Assembly: GCA_963854735.1 (NCBI GenBank)
Contig: OY978100.1
Span: 682,001 to 746,000 of the forward strand
DNA length: 64,000 nt
From: Marvania coccoides
Lineage: Eukaryota > Chlorophyta > Trebouxiophyceae > Chlorellales > Chlorellaceae
Reading direction: 5' to 3'
This document shows positions 21,670-31,083 of this stretch, in pieces (position 1 is the stretch's first letter; each line of letters begins with the position of its first letter). Below the pieces are notes generated by a model that saw nothing but the letters and a program-made list of their open reading frames with translations, was not told where the DNA came from and ran no database searches. Position numbers and translations under genes: made by a program.

Positions 21670-23325
21670 ATGCACAGCGCTTTTCATTTTAATTCGAATC
21701 CGATCCTCTGCTTGGGCACCACCACCGGCACCAAACCGCCCCTCCGCATCGTCGAAAAGAATGTCCGGAGTGGGGCACAGCGCCTGTTGTCATTGAATGG
21801 CGGAGAAAGCAAAGATATTCTAACACCGTCGCTGCAACAACAATACAGCACCGATGCCGTCGCTGCCGTGCGCTCATTCTTCCTGCCCCAAGGCTGGCCG
21901 ACGAGCGTTACATCAGACTACTACAAGTACCAGCTGTGGACCTTCCCTTCCCACGTCACAGGCTGGATGTCTCATTGTCAGTACAAGTTGTTATACAACG
22001 TTATTTTAATTTTCTGCCAAGCCCTTTTTCTCATACGTTAAACTCAAAATTAACCCCGCCCGCAGCTCTGGCCAGTTCCAGCATGCTCAAGGCGCTGGGC
22101 GTGGGCGGCGGCCCAGCGGGTGCAGTCGGGTTTTCAGCAGCGATCCGATGGGTGACCAAAGATGGCGTTGGGGCCATAGGGCGGCTGTTCGTGGGCGGGC
22201 GGCTCAGCGCGGTGTTTGATGAAGACCCCAGGCGGTGGCGGATGATCGCAGAGGCGGTAACGACGCTGGGACTTGCTCTAGAAATAGCGACTCAGGTGTC
22301 GCCAGCAAACTTTGTGACGCTGGCGGGGTTGGGCTCCCTGGCCAAGGCCACGGGAAAAGGCATGGGGCGACCGTGTTTTCGCGTGGTGCAGACTCATTTT
22401 GCGTTGACCAACAACGTCGGCGACGTCTCGGCCAAAGAAGAGGCAAGTTTTTTTATTTTGTTGAAGAGGAAAAAGAAATAAGGGTAGCAAAAGAAGTAGC
22501 CACCAGGCAGCATTATCTGGCAATACATTAGCTTCGTTGAGCCTTGCCACAGTCCTACTAACTAGTATCTTGAGCTCTTTGAAACTAAGAGCCTTAATAA
22601 ATTTTCTCTCGTTTATTTCCTCGCAGGTGTGGGAGGTGGCAGCGCAGATGGCGGGTCTGGCCGCCAGCGTAGCCCTGCTAACCGCCGTCGAAGCCAGTGG
22701 CATGCCTGAGGCGGTGGTCCCCTTGTGGGCTGGCATTCATGCCACTCACGTCGCCCTCCGCTACCACGCTCTGACCGTGCTGCGCTTCCCTTACCCCAAC
22801 TTCAAGCGAGGCGCCGCGCTGGTGAAGCGTCACGTCTCAGACGGCACCGTGCTCAGCATAGAGGATGCAAACGCACAGGAGCCGGTGCTCCAGGGCCCTG
22901 AAACAGGGGGCGGTTTAAATTGTACTTTTGGCTGCACTGTAGACGAGGCGCTGGGGGTTTCGGCACTGCAACTGCCCGGTGGTGAAGCTACCGACAGACT
23001 CAAGGAGTTTGAAGAGCTGATGGAGGTGTACCAGGGAGAGGGATTTGTGCTGACGTGGCGAGAGGGCAGCGCACGCGTCGTGCTGTGGGAGGGCGCGGGC
23101 GCGGAGGCCATGCTGCGCGCGCTGTGGCAGGCGGCTTGGCTGCAGGTGCACTGTGGAGGGGTTGCGGCAGCGGGGGTGGGGGATTTGAGAGCAGGAGTGT
23201 CGGCCATGCGGCAGAAGTTTCCCACATTGCAAGAGGCGGCAGCTGCAGCGGGGTGGGAGCTTCATCGCGGGGTGTTTCCTTGTGGACCCCACAGGCTGTC
23301 CATGGCACATTTCGATGCCGCGTAA
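21670..23325 (+). CDS. RUS (root UVB sensitive, DUF647) family membrane protein
   Basis: Exons 21670-21976, 22066-22442, 22627-23325; 460 residues. DUF647 landmarks: F-L-P-Q-G-W-P-T-S-V-T near residue 70, Y-Q-L-W-T-F-P, a Gly-rich V-G-G-G-P-A segment, the D-E-D-P-R-R-W-R-M-I-A motif, then N-V-G-D-V-S-A-K-E-E joined across intron 2 to V-W-E-V-A-A-Q-M-A-G-L-A. Hydrophobic segments follow. Plant RUS1 and RUS2 act in UV-B sensing and vitamin B6-linked growth control; RUS4 acts in pollen; the exact algal role is unknown. Intron 2 has a GC donor (AGAAGAG|GCAAGT). If it were not spliced, translation would stop about 13 codons into the intron, giving a truncated protein. Confidence 0.9.
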
Positions 23326-23433
23326 ACGGTTAATTTTGAATGAACATCCCCCCGCCCAATTTTCCGTACATACCTTTTTATTATTATAAAAAATAAAAAA
23401 AAGGCTGACACCAGCTTGCTTGATCTGTTGTTG

Positions 23434-23438
23434 TGTAA
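23434..23438 (+). terminator. TGTAA polyadenylation signal (RUS)
   Basis: 109 bases after the RUS stop codon, 33 bases before the convergent signal of eL14. Confidence 0.6.
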
Positions 23439-23470
23439 AAAGCAAGATATTAATGATGGGAATTTTTATG

Positions 23471-23475
23471 TTACA
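23471..23475 (-). terminator. TGTAA polyadenylation signal (eL14)
   Basis: TTACA on plus, 68 bases downstream of the eL14 stop codon. Confidence 0.6.
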
Positions 23476-23542
23476 AAACCACTATTTTCTAAAACACCGC
23501 CATTTTTTTTTGATTTTGTTTTTTTTTCGTTTCTTCTAAAAA

Positions 23543-24265
23543 TCACTTGGCAGCCTTCTTCAGCTTGTTTGTGATCCGCCTGACCTGTGCGGACCGCTTG
23601 ATCTTGGCCACAGTAGACTTGTAGCGGTCAAAATCGGTCTGAGCAGCCTTGGCGTCGCGCTTGGCCAGCTTCTGGCCCCACGAGGACGCTGCGAACTTGG
23701 CGAACACGTCCGCATCCTCCAGTGCCTTCTTCAGCACGGGCTTCTTCGCCAGGCGGGGGATATCGATCTTGAAGTCGGTGAGCGTCAGCCGCTTGAAGTT
23801 CTCCACGCGGCGGATCTCGTCGGGGCGGTCGATCAGAGCCTGAAGAAAGAGTGAGAAAATTCGACAAAATAGGTAAGAAAGTCTGCCATTGGGGTGACAC
23901 AAAACCCTCCGCCATGTTCTGACATAATATCTCCCAAGCTGATGTGGGTTTTTGTGCCGATTATTTCCGCTAATCCTGCTGCTCTTCGTTCGCTCCCCCA
24001 GCCAGCTGCTTGCTCTGAGCAGAACAACCCCTCCAGAAAGATGCAAAAATATTCATCGGCGGGGGGTGCTCCAAAATTTTCTCTCCTCTGCTTCTCCCCT
24101 CGCCTCCACCCCCTCCTGCCGCCAATTTCCAGCTGCTGACTACACTAGTAGTATGCCCACCTTGTTCTGATCCACGACGTCAGAGATGACCACCAGCTTC
24201 CCATACTCGGTCCCATAGTTCACCATGGCCACCCGCCCGATTTCCACATAACGCTGGAAAGGCAT
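23543..24265 (-). CDS. RPL14: 60S ribosomal protein eL14
   Basis: Exons 24265-24161 and 23839-23543; 133 residues, the family length in plants. The KOW-type N-terminal domain is clear: [13 protein letters not shown], then [20 protein letters not shown] joined to A-L-I-D-R-P. The central [12 protein letters not shown] and a basic C-terminus follow. It belongs to the cytosolic large subunit. A CTTTGCAG just upstream of the ATG (24271-24278) suggests a spliced 5' UTR, which is common in ribosomal protein genes. Confidence 0.95.
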
Positions 24266-24987
24266 GGTGCCTGCAAAGAAGAGAAAAGTGGGGCGTTAAG
24301 ACGCTGCGTGTGGGCCTAAAAAACCGGGCCACCCGAATAAATGAAACGAAGACATGAAAAAGAAACGCCGTCACGAAGCTGGCTGCTGGGCGGCAGTGGC
24401 GGGCGCACAAAGAAACAAACGCAAAATATGCTTTTGTTTTTATTGGCGATTTTCCAAAGCCCGCCCCAGCAGCCGCTTTTCGATGATTTTCATAAATATT
24501 TTCCATCCTCGCCCGCACCGCGATCACTGCTCACCTCGAGGTGATATTTATACAAGGTATTGATTCGAAAGGGCAGAATCGACGTTGGGCAGCTCTCATA
24601 TGCTTTTTTGGCGCAGCCGTCTTAGACCAAGGAAGAAAGAATGAATTGCTGCGAGCTGTCCGAAAATGGACAGAAGGGGCGGGGCAAATGCGGGCTGCGC
24701 ACTTTCGCTTGAGACCTCATTCCTCACATTATGGACGATGCCGTGTCCACTCCCCCGACAAATAAATCCTTCTCAGACCTCCCACACTCTGTCTCTCATT
24801 TTTTTATTTTTTCACAAGCACTTATAACTCAGCGAACAAAAAGAAGGGGTGCAGGCGTTCAGGCAGCAAGATCCCTGCACTTCAGGGTGGTTCTTGCCGC
24901 CGTCATAAAAGCAATCCCCATTCGTTCTTCTCGCCATTGCCAAAAATTCAAAGTTAAAATAAAAATAATTACTCGTGAAGCAGGCGG
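24266..24987. other. eL14 5' region and GPx 3' UTR (contains SECIS)
   Basis: Tandem minus-strand genes. The right part is the 3' UTR of the selenoprotein GPx with a SECIS hairpin at 24855-24910. The left part is the promoter and probable 5' UTR intron of eL14. No TGTAA is seen for GPx. Confidence 0.6.
24855..24910 (-). promoter_or_regulatory. SECIS element (type II-like) of the GPx mRNA
   Basis: On the minus strand, about 80 bases after the GPx stop codon. The core reads ATGA (24906-24903), then C and GGCGGCAAG, then AA (24892-24891). The opposite arm reads TCTTGCTGCC followed by TGAA. GGCGGCAAGA and TCTTGCTGCC pair over ten positions with one G-U. The ATGA and TGAA sides form the non-Watson-Crick quartet. 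Ten bases separate the quartet from the AA pair, within the known 10-13 range. The apical part holds a mini-stem CCCT/AGGG around a 7-base loop, as in type II SECIS. Below the quartet GGGG can pair with CCCC. This structure recruits SBP2 and the selenocysteine elongation factor so that UGA is decoded as Sec. Confidence 0.85.
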
Positions 24988-26046
24988 TTAAGCCACGCCC
25001 AATAGCTTGTCCACGTTGCAGACCTTGCGCCCAGGGTGGGCAATGCACTCTGCCGGCAGCGGGGGCTTGCCCGCCAACAGCATCCTCACGTCGCCCTCCA
25101 TCTCCAACGGATCAAATGCAGACTTAAAGCGCTTCACGGGGATGCCCTGCCGGTCAACCAGGAACTTTACGTAGTTCCACTCGAGATTTCCAGTTTTCAT
25201 GCCCGGGGGAGGGCCCTGCGAGGCCGGCAACGACAGCGGCTGCTCCGCCTTCAACAACTTGTACAGCGGGTGCGCGTTGGGCCCGTTCGTCAGCAGGTGA
25301 TCCAGCACCGGGAAGGCTTCTTCTCCGATGCCAAATTTTCGCCACGCGATCTGCCGCTCCTCCTCGTCGCTGCCTGGCCCTTGCCCGCCAAATTCGTTGG
25401 ATTCCACAGCCAAAAACGCGAACCCCTGGGGGCCGTACTTCTCGAGTAAGTACCGCACCCCAGCGTAGTTCACGTTCTGCAGGCCTGCAGGGTTGAGGGC
25501 AGCAGAGGAGGACGTTATTTAAAAAAATGCAGTTTGCGTTGATAAACATAGTTCGGATGGTTTAAGAAGCCGCCAAATATGGAACACTCTCTTCAATAGT
25601 ATGAATATACAAAGACCTATAAAAAAAGTAATTTAATCACTTGCCTCACAACGACGCTACATTGGTGACCAGCAGCACCTTGCCCTCAAACTGAGACAGC
25701 GCGAAATCCTCGCCCCTCATCTTGGCTGTGATACCGTAAATGGAGCGGGGGTCATATCTGCCCCCAGCAGCCGCAGCCTCCAGTGATGGCAGCAGCAGAC
25801 TGCCAGCGCCTGTTTTGGGAGGGGAAAACACGATTAAGTACCTTTGCTTTAAAAGCCATCCTCAAAATTGCAAAGGGATCACTCACCGGTAAGGGAGATC
25901 GTGGCGACCAGCAAGTCACGGCGCTGGAAGTTGGCGGAGCTCGCTTGAACACTGACGGTGCTGGATCGGCGGCGATGAAGGGCAGAGGAGGAGCGAGAGC
26001 ATCCGCATTGCACGTGCGACACGGTCAACTGCTTAGCGCACAGCAT
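24988..26046 (-). CDS. GPX: Selenocysteine glutathione peroxidase, plastid (possibly thylakoid lumen)
   Basis: Exons 26046-25887, 25809-25645, 25484-24988; 273 residues counting Sec108. An in-frame TGA (25648-25646) lies in N-V-A-S-L-U-G, the active-site motif of GPx1-type enzymes. Catalytic partners are present: Gln143 in F-G-G-Q, Trp211 and Asn212 in L-E-W-N-Y. The enzyme reduces lipid or hydrogen peroxides. The N-terminus is Ser/Arg-rich like a transit peptide. It is followed by Arg42-Arg43, a hydrophobic stretch and Ala65-Ala68, resembling a twin-arginine lumen signal (inference). The UGA exon ends one base after the codon at a GC donor (GAG|GCAAGT). The phase-1 join is the only one I found that keeps the GPx frame; a GT donor two bases before the UGA gives the wrong frame. 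The SECIS at 24855-24910 supports Sec decoding. The gene is divergent from ERG28. Confidence 0.88.
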
Positions 26047-26326
26047 TGCGCGGAAGACTGAACGGCACGGGCACTTCTCTCTTTACAGAATAGACAAATT
26101 GAAATTTCAGGAATAAAAATTTCGCTTCCAGCACCGGGCGCTGGTTAGCTAAATGATCGGGAGATTAACCCAGTACGCGATGAAGAGATATAACATAAAA
26201 ATTAATGAGTGGTGAGAGAGGAGTGGTAAACGCTAAAGAAAATTTAAAAAAACGAAGATGGGTGTTGGCATTGACCCTCTCTAGCAATAATCGAATTTTA
26301 TTTATTATCTATAAAGTAAAGGACAG
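26047..26326. promoter_or_regulatory. Divergent promoter, GPx (-) / ERG28 (+)
   Basis: 280 bp between start codons, AT-rich. No motif stands out. Confidence 0.4.
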
Positions 26327-27134
26327 ATGCCATCAGCCACAGCGCTCAGGCGCTGGCTGATGTTTGTAGCGCTGCTGCGACTGTTTTCAGGTGAGGTGCC
26401 CAGCCTGGGCTCCTGCGCATTATTCTCACGCTATTTTCCCAACCATTTAACCCCATGCAACGCCATAATTTGAATTCAACGCAGTCGTCCTCGGATATGC
26501 GTACCCCCATCGCCTGCAAACAAATTTGTACACAGAACAGCCAGAGCAAGGTGAGGAGGAGGAGTCTTTTCGCTGCTGCTGCGCCTTTTTTGAACTGCTT
26601 TAAACTTTGCCGTGCCCCTCTACAGTCTCCCCATTGCAAGCGCGAACGTTTGCAACCTGGACCCTCACCTCCTGTCTCCTCTGCTTGGTCTGCGCTCGCA
26701 ACCCCTGCATCCCCGCCATCTACGGTACGCGTCAGCTTTCCAAGCAGCCAACCCATGCCTCACACCCCCTATCAGTGAAATGCCAATTAACCGAAGAACT
26801 GGATTTTTTTTCCTGCAGGCGCCACACTGGGGTCTTTCTTGATCGCGCTGCTGCACTTCCTGCTGGAGTTGCTAGTGTTTCAGACCGTGGGGTGGAAGAC
26901 GGCCATCCAGCCCATGATCGTAGCGTCTGTGTCATCCCTGTGGATGGGCGCAGGGTGGAACTATTACACCGCCTACGTACCGCACGCAGAGCCCACGTAA
27001 GGAAACAGTTGTATTGGCACATTATTGCTCATCTTTTATACTGTACATTTTTATATTTTTATCGATTTTTTTCCTACTGCAGGTTGTCGGAAGAGACGAC
27101 TGCGCAGCCGGTGATGAACGGGAAGGACGAATGA
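26327..27134 (+). CDS. ERG28: ERG28 homologue, sterol C4-demethylation scaffold
   Basis: Exons 26327-26390, 26626-26724, 26819-26996, 27083-27134; 130 residues. The start (M-P-S-A-T-A-L-R-R-W-L-M-F-V-A-L-L-R-L) matches the first membrane helix of ERG28. The conserved A-R-T-F-A-T-W-T-L-T-S-C stretch follows, then a span with C-L-V-C-A, an I-Y-G-A-T-L-G motif and H-F-L-L-E-L-L-V-F-Q-T. A last hydrophobic helix with W-M-G-A-G-W-N-Y-Y ends in a short polar tail. ERG28 is an ER membrane protein that tethers the sterol C4-demethylase enzymes. All three introns join in frame with good GT-AG sites; the first exon donor is CAG|GTGAGG. A TGTAA signal lies only 26 bases after the stop. Confidence 0.88.
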
Positions 27135-27700
27135 GAAACAAACAAGCCGCCTGTCCCCCTGTAACGCTACAGGGAAATGAACTTTTTATGTGCGCTTTTG
27201 CTGCGCGCCTCTTTTTGACTGACTGTGATGTGTATTTCATTTTTTGACTTGACGAAAACACCCACCCCACCCCACACTCTCGCGCCCGCTTCTTATTTCT
27301 ATTTGCTTTGATTTTAAATTCATTTAATATGCACCCACCCGTTGATGCTGGATGGCGTGTGTGGCAGGAAGCCCCCAACACACGGGAGGGAGCAAGCCGT
27401 TGGCGCTGTCCAAAAAAAATAATGCTGATGTGAATAGCTCCAGATAAGCCTCTGCATGGCTCTTGAGACTCTTCCAGAGCAGAATGAGAGCGTGCATGGG
27501 CCTTAAGAATTCAAATGTTATGTGCCAAAAAACTTGGGCTAAAAAAGAAATTGGCTGCCGCTTAGATGCGAGTTGAAGCGCTCACGAGGTCTCAGATTAA
27601 AAGTTGAAGATTTAAAACTATCCCATTTCACTATTCGCTTCCCATCCATTTCAGATTTTTACAAGGAACCTTGAAATTTCCGAGAAATTAATCATCAAAC
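27135..27700. other. ERG28 3' end and eIF4E promoter
   Basis: Tandem plus-strand genes. Apart from the TGTAA at 27160 I see no further element. Confidence 0.4.
27160..27164 (+). terminator. TGTAA polyadenylation signal (ERG28)
   Basis: 26 bases after the stop codon, so the 3' UTR would be very short if this copy is used. Confidence 0.5.
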
Positions 27701-28557
27701 ATGGCTGACGACGCGAGCAGCATTCCCCAAACGCGCGAGGAAGGCGAGGAATTTAATTGCATGCAATGGGTGGCGCATGGCACAGCGGCAGGCTTTGGGC
27801 GCCTGTGGCGGCTTATTTCTCCCAAAATCATGTTTCGCTCATTTTTTTTCATCCTGATGGTACTCTGCAGGCGAGCCCGACTTCTCCCAGAAGCATCCTT
27901 TGGAGACGAAGTGGACCCTTTGGTTTGATAACCCGAACGGCAAGCAGAAACAAAACCAATCGCAGTGGGGCCAAACACTGCGCTCCGTGTACACATTTGA
28001 CACCGTAGAGGACTTCTGGTGGTGAGTTCTCGGCCCTTCCCTTCATCCACCCCGCCCAAACACACGTTCATAACCCCCATTCCACCAACTTTGTGATCTC
28101 TCAATAATCACCAATTTTTCTCTCCTCTTGCAGCCTTTACAACAACATCATCCCTCCGTCCCGCCTCTCCCCCGGTTCCGACCTCCACCTCTTCCGCGAG
28201 GGCGTCGAGCCCAAGTGGGAGGACCCGCAGTGCGAGGGCGGCGGCAAGTGGACCGCCACCCTCCCCCGCGGCAACGGCCAGCTGCTGGACACCAACTGGC
28301 TGCACCTCGTGCTGGCCTGCGTGGGCGAGCAGTTTGACGACGGCGATGAGATCTGCGGCGTGGTGGTCAACGTGCGGCCAAAGCAGAATCGCATTTCGAT
28401 GTGGACCAAGACGGCATCCAACGAGGCAGCGCAGGTGGCCATTGGCAAGCAGCTCAAGGAGATCTTCGGCATGCCGGAGAACGTGCGCATGGGGTACCTG
28501 GTGCATGCGGATGCCAAGCGCGACGACCGTAAAGCCAAGGACAGGTACTCCATTTAG
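27701..28557 (+). CDS. EIF4E: Translation initiation factor eIF4E
   Basis: Exons 27701-27743, 27871-28021, 28134-28557; 205 residues. A short tail leads to [12 protein letters not shown], then V-E-D-F-W-C-L-Y-N-N-I (dorsal 4G-binding face). The cap-stacking Trp lies in E-P-K-W-E-D; a second cap-site Trp is in K-W-T-L-W-F-D. Later landmarks are [10 protein letters not shown] and R-I-S-M-W-T-K. It binds the mRNA 5' cap and recruits eIF4G. Exon 1 ends at a GC donor (GAAG|GCGAGG); phase 1 is required by exon 2, and no GT donor in exon 1 gives that phase. Introns are about 110-130 bases. Confidence 0.92.
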
Positions 28558-29107
28558 AAAGTGCGGAAAGCGGCGGTGATAAAACTATAGAGTTTGATGA
28601 CTAGAAGAGGAAAGAGTGGCGGCGGCTTCGAGTGTGATACAATGAGAGCGATTGTTTATTTCTGTTTTGAGTGTTTGTTTCTTCTTTGCTGAGTGCTGTG
28701 AGCGTCTGAGTGCGTGGATGTAAGCGGAGTGAATATATAACAATAGCGGCAAGGAAGGCGGTGGATGTAGAATGAGCTTGCTGTTGGCTTTTGGGGTGGC
28801 AGAGGAGACTGCAGTGCATGCTGTCATGCCGTGGGCAGGGCCAGAGTCGCTTTGTAATGAGAGCAAGCAAAAGGAAATATCTTCATTTGATTTATGGCAC
28901 AGCCACACAATTTTCGTGTAAAAGCTGTGTCGCAGTTTTTAGTTTATAAATAAAAACAGAACTCTCGGGAGCGCAGACAGCGGTAAGCACACGTTGTAAA
29001 GCTTGGGAAATTCGCACTTATTTCTTCCCACGAGTAGTTTTGAGATCAAAAAAATTCAAAGCAAAAGCGCGGTTTCTTGCCACAAAAACACCCAAAACGA
29101 AAGCAGC
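28558..29107. other. eIF4E 3' UTR and ABC1K promoter
   Basis: The TGTAA signal for eIF4E is at 28853-28857, nearly 300 bases after the stop. Nothing else is recognised. Confidence 0.45.
28853..28857 (+). terminator. TGTAA polyadenylation signal (eIF4E)
   Basis: About 296 bases after the stop codon. Confidence 0.5.
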
Positions 29108-30712
29108 ATGCGGCCTTTCGCTGTCACCCACGCGCGCAGGCCGTGCCCCGCCCGCCTGGCGACGCTTCCAGTGACTTGCCGCTCCGGCGGGGCGTCTTCC
29201 TCCTCAGCCCCTGGCGCCTCCTCCACCTCGTCCTCCTCCTCCACCTCCTCTTCCCGCCGCCGCGCTCCCAAGTCCGACATCGAGCAGGTCGCAGGCCGGC
29301 TGCAGGAGCTGAGCAAGCTGGTGCAAGAGGCGGCTGAAGTGGCTCTCACCACCGGCCCCCGCGGCATTCGACGCACCGCCCAGGCCGCCGAAGCCTTCCT
29401 CACCCTCGGTCGCGATCAGTTGACCCGCCTGCAGTCCTCTCAGCAGCCCGACTCCCCGCCCGCAGTTCTCCGACAGCTTTTTGAGCGCCTGGGCGCCACC
29501 TATATCAAGCTGGGCCAGTTCATCGCCTCCTCCCCCACCATCTTCCCCGCTGACTACGTCTTGGAGTTCCAAAAGTGCCTGGACCGCACGCCGTCGGTGC
29601 CGTTTGACGTCATTCGCCGCACCGTCGAGGCTGAACTTGGTGTGGCGCTGGAGGACGTCTTCGAGAGCGTGGAGACCACGCCGCTGGCGTCTGCCTCCAT
29701 CGCGCAGGTGCACGCCGCCGTGCTGCGCGGTTCCCGCCGGGATGTCGTGATAAAAGTCCTGAAACCGGGCGTGGAAGACGTGTTGGTCACGGACCTAAAC
29801 TTTCTTTACCTGGCGAGCCGTGCGGCAGAGGTGGCGGCGCCTGGAGTGTCCCGCGCGTCGCTGTCGGCAGTGGCTGCTGACATCCGCGAGTCCATGCTGA
29901 AAGAAGTCGATTTCCGGCAAGAAGCCAATCACATTGACCACTTTGCAGCGTACCTAGACTCCACAGGGCTGCGAGCGCTGGCCACCTGCCCCCAGCTGTA
30001 CCGCCAGTACTGCACCCGGCGGGTGCTGGTCATGGAGCGCCTGCGGGGGGCGCCGTTGACCGACCTGGAAGCTATCAAGAAGGTGGCATGGGGCGGTGAC
30101 CCCGAGACGATCCTCATCAACGCCCTCAACGTGTGGTTTGGCTCGGTGGTGGGCGCGGAGACCTTCCACGCGGACGTGCACGCCGGCAACCTGCTGGTTT
30201 TGCCAGACGGGCGGGTGGGGTTCATAGACTTTGGCATTGTGGGCGCCATTTCTCAGCCGACATGGCGGGCGGTAGAGGCGCTGCTGCGGGCCACCACCAC
30301 CTCGGATTACTCCACCATGGCTCGCGCGTTGGTCACCATTGGTGCCACCGACGAGGAAGTGGACCTGGACGCGTTTGCTAGAGATTTGGAGGAGCTGTTT
30401 GCGAGCTTGCAGGCAATAGACCCGCAGGTGGTGGTGGCGGCAGGCACGGATGGCTCAGGGATGGCGGCCAGCGTGGCGGCGGACGACGTGGCCGTGAACC
30501 GCTTTTTGCTGGATTTAGTGAGGGTGGGAGAGGACAACGGCGTGAAGTTTCCCCGCGAGTTTGCGCTGCTTCTGAAGCAGATTCTGTATTTCGATCGCTA
30601 CGTGCGGCTGTTAGCGCCCAGTTTGAGGGTGTTCGACGACGATCGGATTAATATCAGGGACGGTGGGGCCGACTGGGAGCTTGGCCCCAGCGACTATAAG
30701 ACGGCACAATAA
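29108..30712 (+). CDS. ABC1/UbiB-type atypical kinase (ABC1K), probably plastid
   Basis: Single exon, 534 residues from the first in-frame ATG. The first 55 residues are Arg/Ser/Ala-rich with a long Ser run, like a chloroplast transit peptide. Family signatures are present in order: the KxGQ motif in Y-I-K-L-G-Q-F, the Ala-rich loop in L-A-S-A-S-I-A-Q-V-H, the nucleotide-binding Lys in D-V-V-I-K-V-L-K-P-G, a Glu-rich helix (E-V-D-F-R-Q-E-A-N), the catalytic F-H-A-D-V-H-A-G-N and the metal-binding F-I-D-F-G-I-V-G. ABC1 kinases regulate quinone and isoprenoid lipid metabolism in plastids and mitochondria. The C-terminal region (about 400-534) is helical. Subfamily assignment (K1, K3, K6 and so on) needs a tree. 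It stands out in this window as an intronless gene among intron-bearing neighbours. Confidence 0.88.
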   Translation: MRPFAVTHARRPCPARLATLPVTCRSGGASSSSAPGASSTSSSSSTSSSRRRAPKSDIEQVAGRLQELSKLVQEAAEVALTTGPRGIRRTAQAAEAFLTLGRDQLTRLQSSQQPDSPPAVLRQLFERLGATYIKLGQFIASSPTIFPADYVLEFQKCLDRTPSVPFDVIRRTVEAELGVALEDVFESVETTPLASASIAQVHAAVLRGSRRDVVIKVLKPGVEDVLVTDLNFLYLASRAAEVAAPGVSRASLSAVAADIRESMLKEVDFRQEANHIDHFAAYLDSTGLRALATCPQLYRQYCTRRVLVMERLRGAPLTDLEAIKKVAWGGDPETILINALNVWFGSVVGAETFHADVHAGNLLVLPDGRVGFIDFGIVGAISQPTWRAVEALLRATTTSDYSTMARALVTIGATDEEVDLDAFARDLEELFASLQAIDPQVVVAAGTDGSGMAASVAADDVAVNRFLLDLVRVGEDNGVKFPREFALLLKQILYFDRYVRLLAPSLRVFDDDRINIRDGGADWELGPSDYKTAQ

Positions 30713-31083
30713 TTTGGAAGCACACCCATCGGAGTCCTTTCTCTTTCGTCTCAAACCGGCGTTTATTTTATTTTAGACAATATTTTTGTAAAGGTCTAAA
30801 GGCCAAGCTGATTGATGAGTGCAGCGTGTTAAAGATGCTCTGTCGCAATAAGGCCCCATGGGCCTTGGCAGGCAGAGCAGCTTGGGCTGGTGTGCCAGCT
30901 ATTTTTGTTTTGAATTAATATTAATGATTTCGCCTCCCACGGGCCATAATTCCGAAATAATTTCATTTGATTGCTCTGCCGAAAGCATGCTGTAGCTGCC
31001 CTTCGCAGCGACGAGGCCGTGAAGCCAAGCAGCCGCCAATTTCCAAGCCCTAAGAATCTCGAGAAATAATCGAATCCAAAACA
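30713..31083. other. ABC1K 3' UTR and transporter promoter
   Basis: 371 bases between tandem plus-strand genes; holds the TGTAA at 30787. No other element seen. Confidence 0.4.
30787..30791 (+). terminator. TGTAA polyadenylation signal (ABC1K)
   Basis: 75 bases after the stop codon. Confidence 0.65.

Noticed and set aside
22443..22481. RUS exon 2 reading on to a TAA as the true protein end
   Set aside because: The tail is Lys-rich intron sequence; the GC donor AG|GCAAGT joins to the rest of the DUF647 domain in frame.
25646..25648. TGA in the GPx exon as a true stop (pseudogene or truncated protein)
   Set aside because: The reading frame resumes exactly after the Sec position, all other catalytic residues are intact, and a SECIS hairpin lies in the 3' UTR.
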